DNA of 64,000 bases from Polytrichum commune (GCA_950295325.1 OX485804.1:67618033-67682032); one strand, 5' to 3'; shown: positions 13,001-26,688, counted from the first letter of the stretch. Notes: generated by a model from the letters alone, not told the origin. Program-made: numbers and translations.

Positions 13001-16000
13001 GGAGGATTTTAGCAGAAAGAGACTGAAACAAGAGACTCCACATTAGTAAAGAGTCACTTCACTTACCTTGATATCCATTTGAAAAGCAGTGATCCCAGAC
13101 TCATTCCCAGCAACCTGTCAAATTGATGGTGTCAATAGACCAAAAAAAAGAAGACAACTTGTATAAAAGCATATCGACCACCAGGCAGGCTCAGATGCAA
13201 CAAAAGGCAGAAATTCTATTGAGCATATTGGTTGATCAATCCCCCATAGTGCAATTGTTGATCCTACTTTAAGGCTGATCGAGCAAGGTACAGGCTGCTG
13301 TCATCAGAAGATTATTTTTATTGCACTGATATTTCTTTAGTCTCCACGTGGCAATATACAAAGACTCACACAACTAATATTCACAAACCTGAAGTGCCAA
13401 GCACAACTTCATCATATTGCAGTGAGCACAGAAACAAAGCATCAGATTTACCTTAAAGTCCATATCACCAAGGGCATCTTCAGAACCTAGAATGTCACTA
13501 AGGATTATAGGCTCCCCATCCCCTCCACAGTCCTTTGTGTTTAATATCAAACCCATGGCTACTCCAGCAACAGATCCTTTCAGTGGAACACCAGCATCCA
13601 GCATAGCCAAACAGCCTCCACAGACAGAAGCCATACTGTGTGCACACAGAAACAAATAGGTTTTAGTCACTTCGCACTTCAAACATACACCCAAAGGCAA
13701 CATCAATGGATTTTACCGCATCATATGCTCTTTATTTCATAATCTCCACATAGGAGTTTCCATTCATAGATACCCTCCACGCAGGTCAGATTAGGTGTAA
13801 ATTGACTATTTCGAGTTAAAAGAGTGCCACAATTGTCATAGGCTTGGTTGGAACCATTGTTGGACCAGTATATAGGTGAATGCATGGTATCAATAATCAA
13901 CATCAATAATGGTATCAGAGAACCTACTTGTGGGTATCAAAATTGTAATACCAGTCAAATATTGATATTTGGTGGGTATGTCAAGGTGAGAGAATCTTTG
14001 TATGCCCAAGTTATTGTTTGGGTCAATACCATTCTAAACCATATTGATACTAGGGTGATTTACCGAGGTATGAAAGTTCTTGCATGGTATATAGACCCAA
14101 ATGGTTGAAAACAAAAATGCCATCAAACACCCATACCCAACTGGTATCAAAAAATGTGAATTCCTCAATTTAGATACCCAAATGGTAACAAAAAAAGAAG
14201 ACAGCAGTCCAAACACTGATTGGAACCTCATAAATGATGACGCGGAAACTGAATATAGGTAGAGACAGGCTTAATCAGACCTGTACATACGGTAGTCCAT
14301 GACATCAGAGAATACACACAGTTCACATTCAACCATACCCTTGTAAGTAAAAATATGTTACCTTGATGAACCATTGCTTTCAGTGATGGTGCTTTCAATT
14401 CGAATGGTGTAGGGGAACAATGATTCATCTGGAAGGATTGGTTCTAAGGCCCGCTCTGCAAGAGTCCCATGTCCAATTTCTCGCCGACTGGGTGCACCAA
14501 CCCTTCCCACTTCTCCAACTGAACAGGGAGGAAATGAATACTGAAAATCCAATCCCACATGCACTTAAATAAGTATTTCGTCCTCTTTCTGTCCTGAAAA
14601 TCCAATAGCAAGTACATGCCTTGACAAAGAGGCTTCACTCACATATCTGTAAGCAATGTTCATCAAGAATTCAAACTGCTGACAAACCAAGGCAAAATAC
14701 ACAAACTCATGGTACGCACTTGAAGGTAAAATCGTTTAAGGTCTTCTGTGGTGAGGTTATCAACACGCTGTCCCATTTGGTCCCCACCTAATGTTGCAAC
14801 TGCTAGGGCCTTCAACAAACATTTGAAAATGTCAGTTGAGTTACATTTAGCAACAAGAAATTCAAACCAACATCCATGGCTAAGGCTGAACACAAATAGG
14901 CACATATGAAGCCATCATTCTAGACAATTGCAATGGAATCTTGGAATTTGTAAGAAACAGAGTAATGAAAGAACTTACAAGGCTTCATTGATGCAATGTA
15001 CCAATGTACATGGTGTTTCTATGTAACGTAACTAGAAGACTTGGCCTAAACCATTGTAGCAAAGAAGCGAGCTTGAGCTTAAGGACGAAGAGGCAACTAC
15101 AACATCTTGTACCTGAGTTTCCCCACGAGTAAAGAGAGTACTGCCGTGAGTTCTTGGGAGTAGTCCGCAAATGCTTTGGATGGGTCGAACATCCGTGACC
15201 CCACGCCCATCACTTCTTATTCCTGTCTACAAATACAGCATGGATGGTACATGAAAAAACAGCCCTTCAAAATTTTCCAAGCTCTGCCAGCTCTTGCCAT
15301 CCTCCTTTCACAACCAACTAACTATTATACAAGCAAATTGCATAAGAGTGCCTTCCAAGCACAAGGTTTCACATATGCACAAATCACTTAAACCACTTAC
15401 CTACTGATAGTACAATATCCTAGATACCTACAGATGTTAAGAGAAAATAGTGTAAAAAACTGAAACACACAGGAAGGTTGGTATATACCTTAACTACAAG
15501 CTTACGTAGAACATTAGATGAAACTTCCTTGAACATTCGCTTCACATCAATTGGGTCAAAAAGCTACAGGCCACAACAAAGAAGATGTCAGTCCAGGAAG
15601 TTCTATCCATCTAAAAGTGTTCACCCATTCAAGTCAAAGTAGGCAACATTGAGGGCATGTTGGTCAAATCTTAGAAAAGGAAGAAAGGAAATGTCTTCTA
15701 CAGTTAAGATGTTCAGGCCAGATCCTCTTGAACACTTAGCTTGATGATATATCAGGACACAGGGGGGTTGTTTAAACCCAAGACCTTAACCCGGATCCCA
15801 TGAGAAATCTGAAGTTAAGCCACTTTGGACAGAATAGTGGTCCACCTGGGTATCCAGGTGAACCATATATTTTCAACCAACCATGTGGGAGCCTAGGGGG
15901 AGATAGGTGCAGACCGGCTTATCTGTAACCATTCAAGGTAATCACCCTTGGAAGGAGGCAGTGATCTTTAGGACCCTCTTGTTCTCGTGATTCCCATTCT

Positions 16001-19000
16001 CAGGATAAAATATAGAGTTAGACCAACTCGAAGATGAAGCAACACCATAATTCACATCCGTGGCAACATTGAGGTCATCTTTTCTCCTTTCCCTCTCAGG
16101 ACATGAAAAGCATAACATCAGCACCATGTAAACTCTTGATATACATTACAGAGATGAATAATATGCACACCTGAATTATAGGTTTCTTAGAAACCGGTGT
16201 CACATGGACATCACCCTCGTCAACCAACCCATCTTCTTCTATCATCTCTTCATCCTCCCAAGTGCCCACTTGTGCCTCTTGAGGAACCTGGAGTTCAGCT
16301 GCTTGTAAAGCGAGTGCTTTGCGAACTCCTTCCTCGGTCAATGCACCCAACACCTTTTCTTCAATTACCTTGATTGCCGCTCCCCTTAACTGCTTGACAC
16401 CGATTTGCAATGCCTGCTCTAGTTCCTCACCAACAAGATCCTGTATAGAATAGAAAGAGCATGAAGGGTTAAGTCTATTTTGTTTCATGAGTAATGTACT
16501 CAAGCTTATTAAATCTTAACAGGCATTGCACAAGTCCAGGAGATACACCCACCTACTTGCACAATGATAACAGAAAATGGTCACAAATGGCCTTTTATTG
16601 TGCACAATAATCATACACCCAACACAGCACAGTAGTGACCTAAAGTTGGCCCACATCAGAAGCAGCAAGACCCCAAATATCAGCCAAGTAGCGATGATAC
16701 ACCATCTAGGAGGATATATCAAACATTGTCTGAACAACCATTAGACTGAAACTATTGTGGTATATAACACCCCATAGGTACCACCAGTTTCCATGGCTCT
16801 GAACTAGACTGTACATACTCCAACTCCAACAATATCTAATGTAAGTGGAATATGCCAGAATAATTCTGACAGATCAACCCTAATCTAGACATGCAGTGGA
16901 AAGAAATACCTTGATGTCACTAACTGCTTAGCTGTGCCTGTGGACAAAGCTTAAGACACTCCAACTATGTTGAGTGTGTTTACCTTAAGTGCGTCTGTGT
17001 ACAGAGACTCCCAACAAACCTCTAAGATGTATCCAACCACTGCATGCACAGGGTTCTCTGATGTACTCCATATAAATTATAGTACACGGCGAGGACTACA
17101 ACTCTCCATTTGCAATCCACATAGACTCAAACCAACTGAATCAGGACAAATACCATAGTCACCCCTCCTAGGAACAAATAAACTAATCCATACAAATAGA
17201 AAGATAAGTACCTCTATGTAATCCTTGATAATAGGTGGAGGCAGATGAATTGCACTCATATTCTTTGCCTTACCCACCATGCTTGCTAGTTTCTGTAATT
17301 CGACACAAATTGTCTTTACAGCACTCTGCAAACATACAAGTAAGTAAGCATATATTCATTACCATACACTATCAATCTATCCTTAGTTGCCTCTAATTAG
17401 GAAAGATGAGGCATCAAACAATGACTTGAAAAAAGCATGACTAAGAGTTCATCAAACATATCAATATCCCGCCCAAATTGAAGGTACAAGAGAAACTAAT
17501 ATATAGTTGAAAATAGGACTTGAAATACATAATGAAACTGTGAAATGAATGATGAAATGTATATGCGATGACCTATGAATATATACTGAGAGAATACTTC
17601 AGGGAGAAATCTGTCTTGATTAGCATTTGAGTCTCACAAATGAAACACAAAGAGGCTGTACTACCTAGTAGAATTAGGAGAGATGTTTCAAACAATTTCT
17701 TACATGACCAACTTCAACAGCTTCTAATAACTGCTCCTCTGTTAGAAAGTCGCAATAGCCCTGCACACAACCAAATTGTACAGTAACCCCATTTAGTCCA
17801 CACAATTGAGATGCAACTGAAATGACTATTTCAATGACCAATTTATAGAAAACAAGCTGGGCTACATGTAACTTCAATTCAAAGAAAAAGGATTCACAAG
17901 CAACGCCTTGTGAAGTCTTAAAGTTCTTCCAGTGACAAAATCAAATATGGTACCAACACCTCTTGTCCAAAGAAAAACCTTCCAGATTTATAAAGTCACT
18001 TGCCTCAATCATGAGCACTGCATCTGAAGTTCCCGCTATCACCATGTCCAATTTTGACTTCTCCATCTCTTGAATAGTTGGGTTAACTACAAGTTTACCA
18101 TCAAGGAGACCCACACGTACACCTGCCACTGGCTTTGACATAGGAATATCTGAAAGAGCCCTGATGAAGAGAGAAAAAAAGTTGTGAGTTAATAGTATCT
18201 TTGTCATTAAACTTCTAAATGCCTGTGAAAATGCGCCTCAATATATGCCTCCCCATTCTAGAGGACCATTTGAGTTCACTTTAAGGACCTTGACTTGACA
18301 GCCTGCCATTCACGAGGTAATACACCTTTGGTCTTAGCCAACAACTCGTCAGACACAAGACTTCCTCAGAATTTAGCCCTCTGATTCGAGTCAATGTGGA
18401 GATTACTGAAAAAATTCTGAGCCTCTAGAGTGGACATTGTAAGTTGACATTTCCATGTACGTCCTTTTAGGAGTAATCTGCTTTAGAAGATTAACCAGAA
18501 ATGCTTTGTGATATTGACTACCCAGGTCATTAGACAAAGCTTGTGTCTGTAGTGTCGAAGTTAAAACAGGTTTGCACAGACCCCAACTTCTACCTGAAAG
18601 AATAGATGGACATTTCTTTGCCATGGAGCAAAAGTGAAGAAAAACCTACAATGCTGCACCAGCAGATGTAATAGCCAAAGGCTCAGGGGAATGCACACCA
18701 TCATAGCTCAAAACCTGTTCAGTCATGTGACCACCAAACATCAGAGACCATCACATGTGTCTAACAGTAGCCTAACTGAAAAATCTACCAACGAAATATA
18801 CAAACAAGCTTTCGAAGTTTTCAAATTTGTCAAAGGCATAGAGTTCTCCAACAAAATAAGAAGCTAATTTTTTAATTTTTACTCTCAAACTTATCAAATG
18901 ATCACTAAGCTCACCCAGACAAGCAGTTGAGTCTCACGATGATATCCATGTGCTATCATTGGGCGCACTGGACGATCTATTAATCGGCAGACCAGGATCT

Positions 19001-21110
19001 GCACTTCCCGAGAACCACATTCAGTAATCAGTGGCCCCAGAATACACACCGATTCTTTACCAGATCATGGCGTGGATAGTTCTCCATAGACACACTGCAA
19101 GAGATTTACATGCAGCATGACCTACCTCATGATCACGGGCCCTTCCTTCCCTTTTGATAAATCCCCCACTGTTGCAGAAACAAAACAGAAACTCTCATAA
19201 GATAAGTGATATGAACAAATAAAGCGTGAATCTAGCTCTACCCTAAGTGCCTCGTGAATCTTGACATCAATTTCAACTGGGTCTTTCCATATTCCTATTT
19301 CCCGGAACCCCTAGATCATGCATTCAATGGTTCAATTCACGGATTTTGAGAAGAGACGAAATAATTCAATAGGCAGTGAGTTCAAACAAACCTAGTTCGA
19401 CCTGCTGCCGAAAAACGCTCCTGGTAATTGACTGTAAGAGGAAGGAAATCTGATGGCTCACTTGGCTCCAGTGATGCACATGCTGTTGTGTAAAGCATCT
19501 AATGAAGTAGACCAAATACAAACAAATCAGGAAAGAACTTCGGTTTAAATTCAATGTGAATATTATGCCATGCTGACAACCAAATATACGAGCAATCGAT
19601 ATCTAAACAAGCTGACAGTAGGACATTAAAAACACCCATTTATCTGATGGGTTTTGCAGTCTATCCAATGTTTGACCCTAGCTGTAACCTTTTCCACGCT
19701 TTTAAACACAACAGGGTTTACATGCGTAGTGCAATTCCTCCACTTACCGTCTCCCCATCAGTGACTGTCACAGCCCCATTAGCTTGCCTGCCCATAAGGC
19801 CAGTCTCCACAACTATCTGCAAAATTGATCACCAATCCAGACGTTAAGGGTCTAAGGTTGCCATAAGGATAAACCTTGGGTAGACACAACCCAACTTGAT
19901 GCGTAGTTTCACATTCCCCTCATAAACAAGTGCAACTGAACAATTCTTACAAGCAGCTACACAAGACATTTTGCATCAATTCAGGATTGCATCCATCCGG
20001 AAGCCATCACAGAAACCCCCCTTAAACCCTTGTGAGTGTTTAAGGCGAATTCTGCACAAATTAAGCATAGCCAGGGACCCTACATGTCTGTTTCCCACAG
20101 GAATTGTGACAGAAACAGGGTGCAGAAGCTGAGGTGAGTCTCCATCCGGTCCAGCAGCTGCTTTGGATTTTTTCGCCCTCCCTGTTGTTTTTGGCGCCAC
20201 CCTCACATTGTTGGCTGCCACTTCCCCCGCCGACCTGCTCTACCCCACCCATTGCAGCTTCTCTATCACATTGCAGCATATATATATGTGGATGCATGAA
20301 GGGAGAGAACATCAAATGCAAACAGCCAACCAACTTACAAAACCCTTCTCCAAAACCCTTCAAACAATTGTCTCAGACTCAGACACGACATTTGGGTTGA
20401 GATGAGAGGAATTCATCATCAAGAGTGTAGACTTGAGAGGAAACACATACTTCCTCCACCGACCTGCTCTAACCAACCAACCATTGTAGCTTCCCTCTCA
20501 CATTGCAGCATGTATGTAGGTGGATGCACGGATGGATGGAGGGAACATCGAATGCAACCAACCAACCAACTTACAAAGCCCTTCTTTAAAACCCTTTCCA
20601 ACAATTTTCTGAGAACCGGACACGACGTTTGGGTTGAGATAAGAGGAATTCATAAAAAAGTGCAAAGTTGAGAGGAAGTGCGACCTGCTCTAATCCCACC
20701 AACCATTGCAGCTTCTCTATCACATTGCAGCATGTATATGGATGCATAGATAGAGGGAACATCAAATGCAACCAACCAACCAACTAAAATACAAAACCCA
20801 TTTCCAAAACCCTTTCCAACTATTTCTTTGAGAGTCGGAGATGATGGGGTTGAGATGAGAGGAATTCAGCATCAAGAGTGCAGAGTTGAGAAAGAAACAC
20901 GTACTTGAGCCCCTCGTCTTTGGCTTCGACGACAAGAATATGGCCATTATTCCCCGCACAAACGCGTGATGACCTTGGCTGCGCTTGCACTCCCCAACTC
21001 CCAACCTTGCTGTCTGAAGAGTAGGAGGAGGAGGAGGAGAGGTGCAATCCTCCTACTCCCACAGCAGATAACTGGGGAGCTTGCAATAGCATCCCCCGGC
21101 CTCCCCACAT
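10017..21110 (-). CDS. PNP: Polyribonucleotide nucleotidyltransferase (PNPase), probably plastid-targeted, 25 exons
   Basis: 3'-to-5' phosphorolytic exoribonuclease and RNA polymerase of plastid RNA processing. My model, about 891 aa, joins 20905-21110, 20084-20234, 19748-19816, 19392-19498, 19126-19168, 18915-18998, 18650-18714, 18004-18160, 17704-17760, 17212-17325, 16171-16440, 15489-15563, 15113-15226, 14720-14809, 14362-14540, 13452-13635, 13067-13114, 12823-12895, 12386-12459, 11858-11965, 11598-11692, 10998-11061, 10818-10871, 10362-10403 and 10017-10169. Phases agree at every junction. Residues 1-100 are Ser-rich and transit-peptide-like (alternative Met at residue 7). First RNase PH domain about 109-340, with [10 protein letters not shown] near 197; helical linker to about 440; second RNase PH domain 467-670, with [12 protein letters not shown] carrying the conserved acidic residues; KH domain with GSGGK near 731; S1 domain about 779-860, then a short tail. 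The intron after 18,004 starts GC. The first two exons are the least certain part. Confidence 0.93.
13846..14227. mobile_element. MITE-like insertion in a PNPase intron
   Basis: It lies between the exons at 13,452-13,635 and 14,362-14,540. The left end GGTTGGAACCATTGTTGGAC is an imperfect inverted repeat of the right end (reverse complement GGTTCCAATCAGTGTTTGGA). TCATA occurs near both flanks but the exact duplication is unclear. Diverged relatives lie at about 3,930-4,013 and 6,535-6,835. Confidence 0.6.
20230..20910. repeat. Three tandem copies of an about 225-bp unit at PNPase intron 1
   Basis: Units begin near 20,230, 20,458 and 20,682. Each carries GACCTGCTCTA, a CCAACCA run, TCACATTGCAGCATGTAT-like sequence, AAACCCTTTCCAACAA and GTTTGGGTTGAGAT. 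In gene orientation, each unit start contains the sequence used as the acceptor of PNPase exon 2, so the array duplicates that splice-acceptor region. Confidence 0.8.
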
Positions 21111-21569
21111 TGCCCTTTCCTTCGTTTCCTTGTTTTTCTTTCCTCAATTCAATCACCTCCGAGACTAGACTCCAACTCACCACCTCAATCCAATCCCTTG
21201 CAAAAACACTAAACCTCTGCAAATGCAGAAATCATTCCAATTCTCCAAACCTCCAATTCCCAAGACCGATGTTGGGCAAGCTTACCCAACAGGGAACCAG
21301 TTGCCAAATTTTTGAGAAATTGTTGCTGACGATTGTTGTGACCTTATCTAAGTTAGGGGGCTTTCGTTTCCATGGATGGAGCAGGGGATAACGATGAAAG
21401 GGGAGGCGAGGGAGAGAAGCTGAGAGCATGATGAAAGGCTAACGATGGCTACTCCTCTGCACCGTTGGATCCCTCCCATCATCCCCTAGAATTGATTTTC
21501 ATTCTTTCCACATTATTAGAGAGTCATCTGTTAATTACCCCAAACAAGGTATGAGACAGGTGAAGCGGA
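21111..21569. other. Upstream region of PNPase
   Basis: This is the 5' flank and presumed leader of the minus-strand PNPase gene. It is pyrimidine-rich on the gene's template side. I could not fix a TATA box or transcription start. Confidence 0.4.
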
Positions 21570-21732
21570 CCTGATAGCCCACTCACACTTACCGGTGCGA
21601 GCCATCAGTGAATGGTTCCTACAAGTATTGGTTACAATCAATGGCTTTCACTAGCTAAATCAACTTCAAAAGTGGCCCCTGCTGATAGGAACCGTTCACT
21701 GGTTGTCCGCACCAAAAAGTGTGGGCTATGAT
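21570..21732. mobile_element. Fold-back MITE, about 48-bp imperfect inverted arms
   Basis: The left arm (GATAGCCCACTCACACTTAC followed by CGGTGCGAGCC) pairs with the right arm, whose reverse complement reads ATAGCCCACACTTTTTGGTG. Pairing continues through TCAGTGAATGGTTCCT on the left and CAGTGAACGGTTCCTA on the right. About 60 bases separate the arms. There is no coding content. Confidence 0.7.
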
Positions 21733-22671
21733 ACAACATAAACAGCGTACAAAGGGGGTTATTAAGCCCCACTAAAAATTAGTAACTTAACGATAGTAGT
21801 TTGAACACATGGGAAGGCCGCTAAAAGCGTTTGTTGTCATGTCCCGCATTTTCGAGCAGGTTTGTGCCAGTCTATTCCCGTTGCTCTAACATCACAATTT
21901 TGGCTTTCATTTCATTAGACATGAGCTTCGAGAGCTTCCCAAGTGTTGATCACCTTGCAATCACCTTTGGGAAGGATTCAAGGCTTCAACTTAGCTTCAT
22001 GGGTGTGGGTGAGTAGTTGCAATCACCTAGTTGCCACTTTGAGGGTTCAAGTTAGTTTCCCAAGTGTTGTTCACCTTCCAATTACTTTGGGAAAGATTCA
22101 AGGCTTTGACTTCGGTGCGCAAGTGTGGGTGGGTAGTTATATTCACCTTGTTGCACTTTCGAGTGGTCAAATTAAGTGCGCAACCATGGATTCTAGGCTT
22201 CTAATTATCATTTTTGGGATTAGAATAAGCTCATGTGAGCTCAGTAGGCTTAATGAAGTTGCAATCGCCAAGTGTGCTCACCGTATTTGCAATCACCAAG
22301 GTTGTTGCGTTTAGGTGCTAGTCAAGTCTAAGCTCCATTTGGGTTCATCCAGATTCAATTTTGTTGTTTTAGAAGGATTGAAGGTTGTGATTATAGGATA
22401 AAATGTGGATCGAATTCAAGGTTGTACTCATCGGTATTCAAAGTTACTGCTCATTGGGTTTCAAGGTCGGTGTTCATCCAAATTCAACTTAGGCTACCAT
22501 AAGTCCAAATGCAAGGTTGTTACTCATCAAGATCCAAGGTTGTTGCTACTAAAAATTAAAGGCTTCATGGGCGTTGATCACCTCGTCCGCTCATCATATT
22601 TGGATAGGCTAAGTTGATCATCTCGTCCATTCATTTGTGTTGATTTTAGGCTAAGTTCGGGATTCATCTCC
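21733..22671. repeat. Degenerate tandem repeats, no gene
   Basis: Phrases such as TTCCCAAGTGTTG, GGGAAGGATTCAAGGCTT and GTGTGGGTG(A/G)GTAGTT recur about every 125 bases between 21,920 and 22,170. Looser echoes (GGTTGT, CATCA) continue to 22,620. The frame at 21,943-22,314 is a by-product of these repeats. Confidence 0.5.
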
Positions 22672-23699
22672 AAACACCGGTTTCGTTAAAAGTGCACATA
22701 AGCATGTGCATTTTTTGGGGGGATTATTTTTTAATATTTTATTCTCAACTTTTGGAATGATTGCGCAATAAATTCATACTTTAATACAAATACTTTCAAA
22801 TATTATTAGTTTCAAATAATTCCAAGACAAGGCTTATACACTATATGACCATCATATTTATATTGTGTTTCACTTTTTTAGTAAAAAAAATTAGATTATG
22901 AAATAAATCAAAGAAATAAAACACATCCATTTGTGCATAGCTTAAAATACATTATTTATAAACTTAATGAAAAGTACGACATATACACCTCACCCTTGGA
23001 CCAAACACATGAAAATAAATTGAAACTAAGTGACACAACACTTGTTTCACCATAGAAGTAATAATGTTGAAGTAGATGGTTCCAAAAAAAATAACGACAT
23101 ACTTGTGTCATCTTATATTGAAATATCAATATATAATATAACAAATATTTTTCTTTCTAAACTATATATATCTATATAATAAAATATAAATCTCAACTAA
23201 AATAATTTTAACCATCCAAAGAGTCTTAACCTAAACCTAGAGAAAACATATTTTTTTGTACATTTGGATGTACCAATGCATATTCTTCAAATTTTGTTGC
23301 TCCAAGTATACTAGCATTTACTTCAAGTTTTTCATCATGATTATGTCCAAAACTTCGTTCAACATATTTGTATTGAACAAGATCTTATGTATAGGCATGA
23401 ATAACAAATTTTTTAAGAATTTATTCTTTGGACCATGCTTTAGAACACCATACTTTGTTCTCCATCCACAGATAAGTAGAAATCTTAAGAAGCACATGTT
23501 TGTCATCGCGTGTGAGAAACCATCCATAATCCTTAAAAACATTCGAAGGATTCAAATGTTATTCGGGGGGGCCTTGGAAGGCCCACCCCCCTTGTCCTGC
23601 ATGATATCACTTCCAACCTCACTTCATTCAAGCACGCATAAATCATTTTAAAGACATAAAAATATTCTCTAAATACATTACATTTTAAGCAATCACAAC

Positions 23700-24365
23700 A
23701 AAAATCGATTTTCTCACCAAGGATGAAGCATGTGCCTCACCTCTAAGCACAAGCTTAACGAGAAATTCAGATTTTTCAAAGAGGGTGAGGCATGTGTCTT
23801 ACCCGAAAAAAACAAATTCAAAACATAAAATTTTATTTCATAAGGGTGAGATATATGCCTCACCTCTAAACACAAGCTTAAGAAGAAATTCCGATTTCTT
23901 AAGGAGGGTGAGGCATGTAACTCACCTTCAAAACTTAGATTTTTGTTTCATAAAGGTGAGGCATATGTCTCACCTTTAAGCATAATCTTAGGGAGAAATT
24001 TAGATTTCTCAAGGAGAGTGAGGCATGTGCCCTATCCGAGAAAAAACAAATTCAAAATATAGAATTTTGTTTCATAAGGGTGAGGCATGTGCCTCACCTC
24101 TAAAGCACAACCTTAAGGAGAAATTCAGATTTCTCAAGGAGAGTGAGGCATGTGCCCCACCCAAAAAAATAAATTCGAAACATAGAATTTTGTTTCATAA
24201 GGGTATGGCATGTGCCTTACCTCTAAGCACAAACTTAAGGAAAAATTTAGATTTTTCAAGTATGGTGATGCATGTATCTCACCCCAAAAAAATAAATTCA
24301 AAACTTAGAATTTTGTTTCATAAGGGTGAGGCATGTGCCTCATCCCCAAAAAAACAAATTCAAAA
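23700..24365. repeat. Tandem array with near-palindromic 20-bp core
   Basis: Units alternate at about 60 bases and pair into about 120-bp repeats. Each carries a variant of GGTGAGGCATGTGCCTCACC followed by AAATTCA and GAATTTTGTTTCATAAG. The open frame 24,025-24,450 is a consequence of unit length, not a gene. Confidence 0.8.
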
Positions 24366-25344
24366 CATTTGCCTCAAGTTGAAAGGAAGGGAAGTGATAC
24401 AATATTTTGTAATCAAGAATGAAGAAAACAAAATTCAGCAATACGGATGAATAATACCAATTTTGAAGGGTTATATAAGGATAAATATCATATATTTCAA
24501 AGTTTGAAAAATGAGGATAAGGCATTTATTACGAAAATCTCAAAGTATGAACTACATGTACTAAATATACTGTAATCTTTTGTAATAATTAATAAATTGT
24601 GTTATTTTGAAAAACGAAATCAGATTTAGATCTGAATCCTAAAAAATTGAAGAGTTAAACAATTACATGAATGGAGTGTTGAATTGAAGTACATTCTGAA
24701 TAAAGTTGAGAATAAGCGTAAAATATTTAAAATACGATGGTATTTGAATATTGAATAAGAGTTGGTATTGAAGCGCCTATATAAGTTGAAAGTAGAGTCG
24801 AAGATCAGTTGAGCTGCAAATGAAGACATTAGAGTTATTGGAGAGTGGATTGAACGCAATAAGATGATAGAGAGTTGAAGGTCAAAATTTGCAGCAATAG
24901 GTTAGACGGTGTAATATTAGAAAAACTTCCGAACTTTTGAGAAATAATAATTAGAAGAAGGAGTGAAGAGGTACTATCGGAGAGAAACAAGAAGGTGTTG
25001 GAGTAAGAGTTGTAGGAGTAAGAGGCGCCGAAGTAGATCCGTGTTGGAGAAGAGCGGCGGTGGAAAAGAGAGGCGGCTAAAAAACTTGACCTAACCCTAA
25101 GCGGCGTTTTAGGGTTTAGGGTAAACATTTATTTTTTAATTTTATATGTGTGGACAAACTTTGTATTGGTCTATCATGCACAGATTTAAGAAGTTGTACT
25201 TGAATTTTTTTAGGTGGGCCGGTGGCATTTTTGTTTTTTGGAAATAAAATAGAATTTCTATAAATATTTAATCTTATATATATATATAATAATAATATAA
25301 CTTCAAAATATAATTTATTATAATATATATTATTAAAAAACAAG

Positions 25345-25690
25345 ATTTAAAGGGGTGAGGCATATGCCACACCTTGTGGAGCTGTAATTAGTTTTTATTC
25401 AAGTTTTAAGGGGGTGGAGCATATGCCTCACCTTGTCAAGCAGTAATTAGTTTTTGTTCAAGTTTTAAGGGGGTGGGGCATATGCCTCACCTTGTGAAGC
25501 AATAATTAGTTTTTTTTTCAAGTTTTAAGGGGGTGGGGCATATGCCTCACCTTGTAAAGCAATAATTAGTTTTTTTCAAAGTTTTAAGGGGGTGGGTCAT
25601 ATGCCTCACCTTGAAAAGCCGTAATTGGTTTTCTCAAGATTTATAGGGATGAGGCATATGCCACACCTTGTGGAGCCGTAATTGGTTTTT
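25345..25690. repeat. Second tandem array, perfect palindrome GGTGAGGCATATGCCTCACC-type core
   Basis: Six units of about 60 bases. Each has a variant of the palindromic 20-mer followed by TTGTGAAGCAATAATTAGTT and TCAAGTTTTAAGG. The core matches the array at 23,700-24,365, while the spacers differ. Confidence 0.85.
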
Positions 25691-25950
25691 ATTTTATAAC
25701 TATACATAACTCCCATAAAATGAATTCCTCATCTTATTGTAGGATGAAGTCTTTTTACAAAAATCATCAAATTATAATTTGATTAATGACCAAGAACATT
25801 GATCTAAATGTACCCATATTTATATATTTTTTATTTATAGCCAATACAATTTTAATATGGTCGTATTTTCATTGAAATCTATGCGTTTGCAATAATTTGT
25901 TCATGTGCACTTTTACATATTGAATTGCACTTTTAACGAAACCGGTGTTT

Positions 25951-26688
25951 CCAATTAATTTCCTTGGTGCACTCATCAAGGGGGTATTGCATGGAGATGC
26001 GTGTCTACTTCAGTCATGCAGAGGTGTGCATCTTCAAGCCAATGTTTCAATACACCTTCATGGGAGTTGAACATCTTCAAGCTCACATTTTGGTAAGCTT
26101 GCATATGCAAGCTAGCATTTTGGTAAATGTTTTTTTTGTGAAGCATGCTCCTTCAAGCTCCACCTTTGCTCAACCAATCTCATACTATTGAGCCCTTACA
26201 TGTATGCATGTATTGAGCACCCTCTTGCAAGCTTCAATCTTGTCATACTAAGCTATTGTTCGTATACATGTGTAAAACCCACAGGTGAGAGCTCTAATCT
26301 CGTAGTAATTGATCTTTGAGCTCCTGTCACATTGTAAACAAATTCTTATTGATTGAAATTGAGTTTTGCCCTCATACATTCATTATCATTAAATGTCAAG
26401 TTCATGTCAAGTTTTTTTGAATCATTTGAGTTTTTGTAGGTAATACCCATATGCTCGTTTGTATCATCATGTGGGATTTATATGCAATCAATACGTGCAT
26501 GCGAAGATGTATGCATACACGTTCCACATGTTGATGTTAATCTTATCATAATTGTGTTGAAGGTGGAGCATTAGATTGCTTTTAGTCATAAGAATGTAAT
26601 ACTAAAAGGAATAAGGTTGCAAGAAGCCTACAAGGTTGGTCTGTAGTGGGAGAAGAGTTATTCCATATTGATTGTATCAATGAGGGAA
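25951..26688. other. Gene-free stretch
   Basis: Loose repetition of CATCTTCAAGC and AGCATTTTGGTAA motifs near 26,030-26,130. No gene was recognised. Confidence 0.4.

Larger units (their letters stand above)
22672..25950. mobile_element. 3.3-kb element with terminal inverted repeats, no recognised transposase
   Basis: The left terminus AAACACCGGTTTCGTTAAAA, continuing GTGCAC, is matched exactly over about 25 bases by the reverse complement of the right terminus, where GTGCAATT follows. The interior is A/T-rich and has two tandem arrays of the palindrome GGTGAGGCATATGCCTCACC. I found no transposase or other protein, so it is probably non-autonomous. No clear target duplication is visible, so the superfamily is unassigned. 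Confidence 0.65.

Noticed and set aside
20947..21222. Minus-strand frame as the PNPase start
   Set aside because: Its frame does not join exon 2 in phase. The frame from 21,110 does and has transit-peptide composition.
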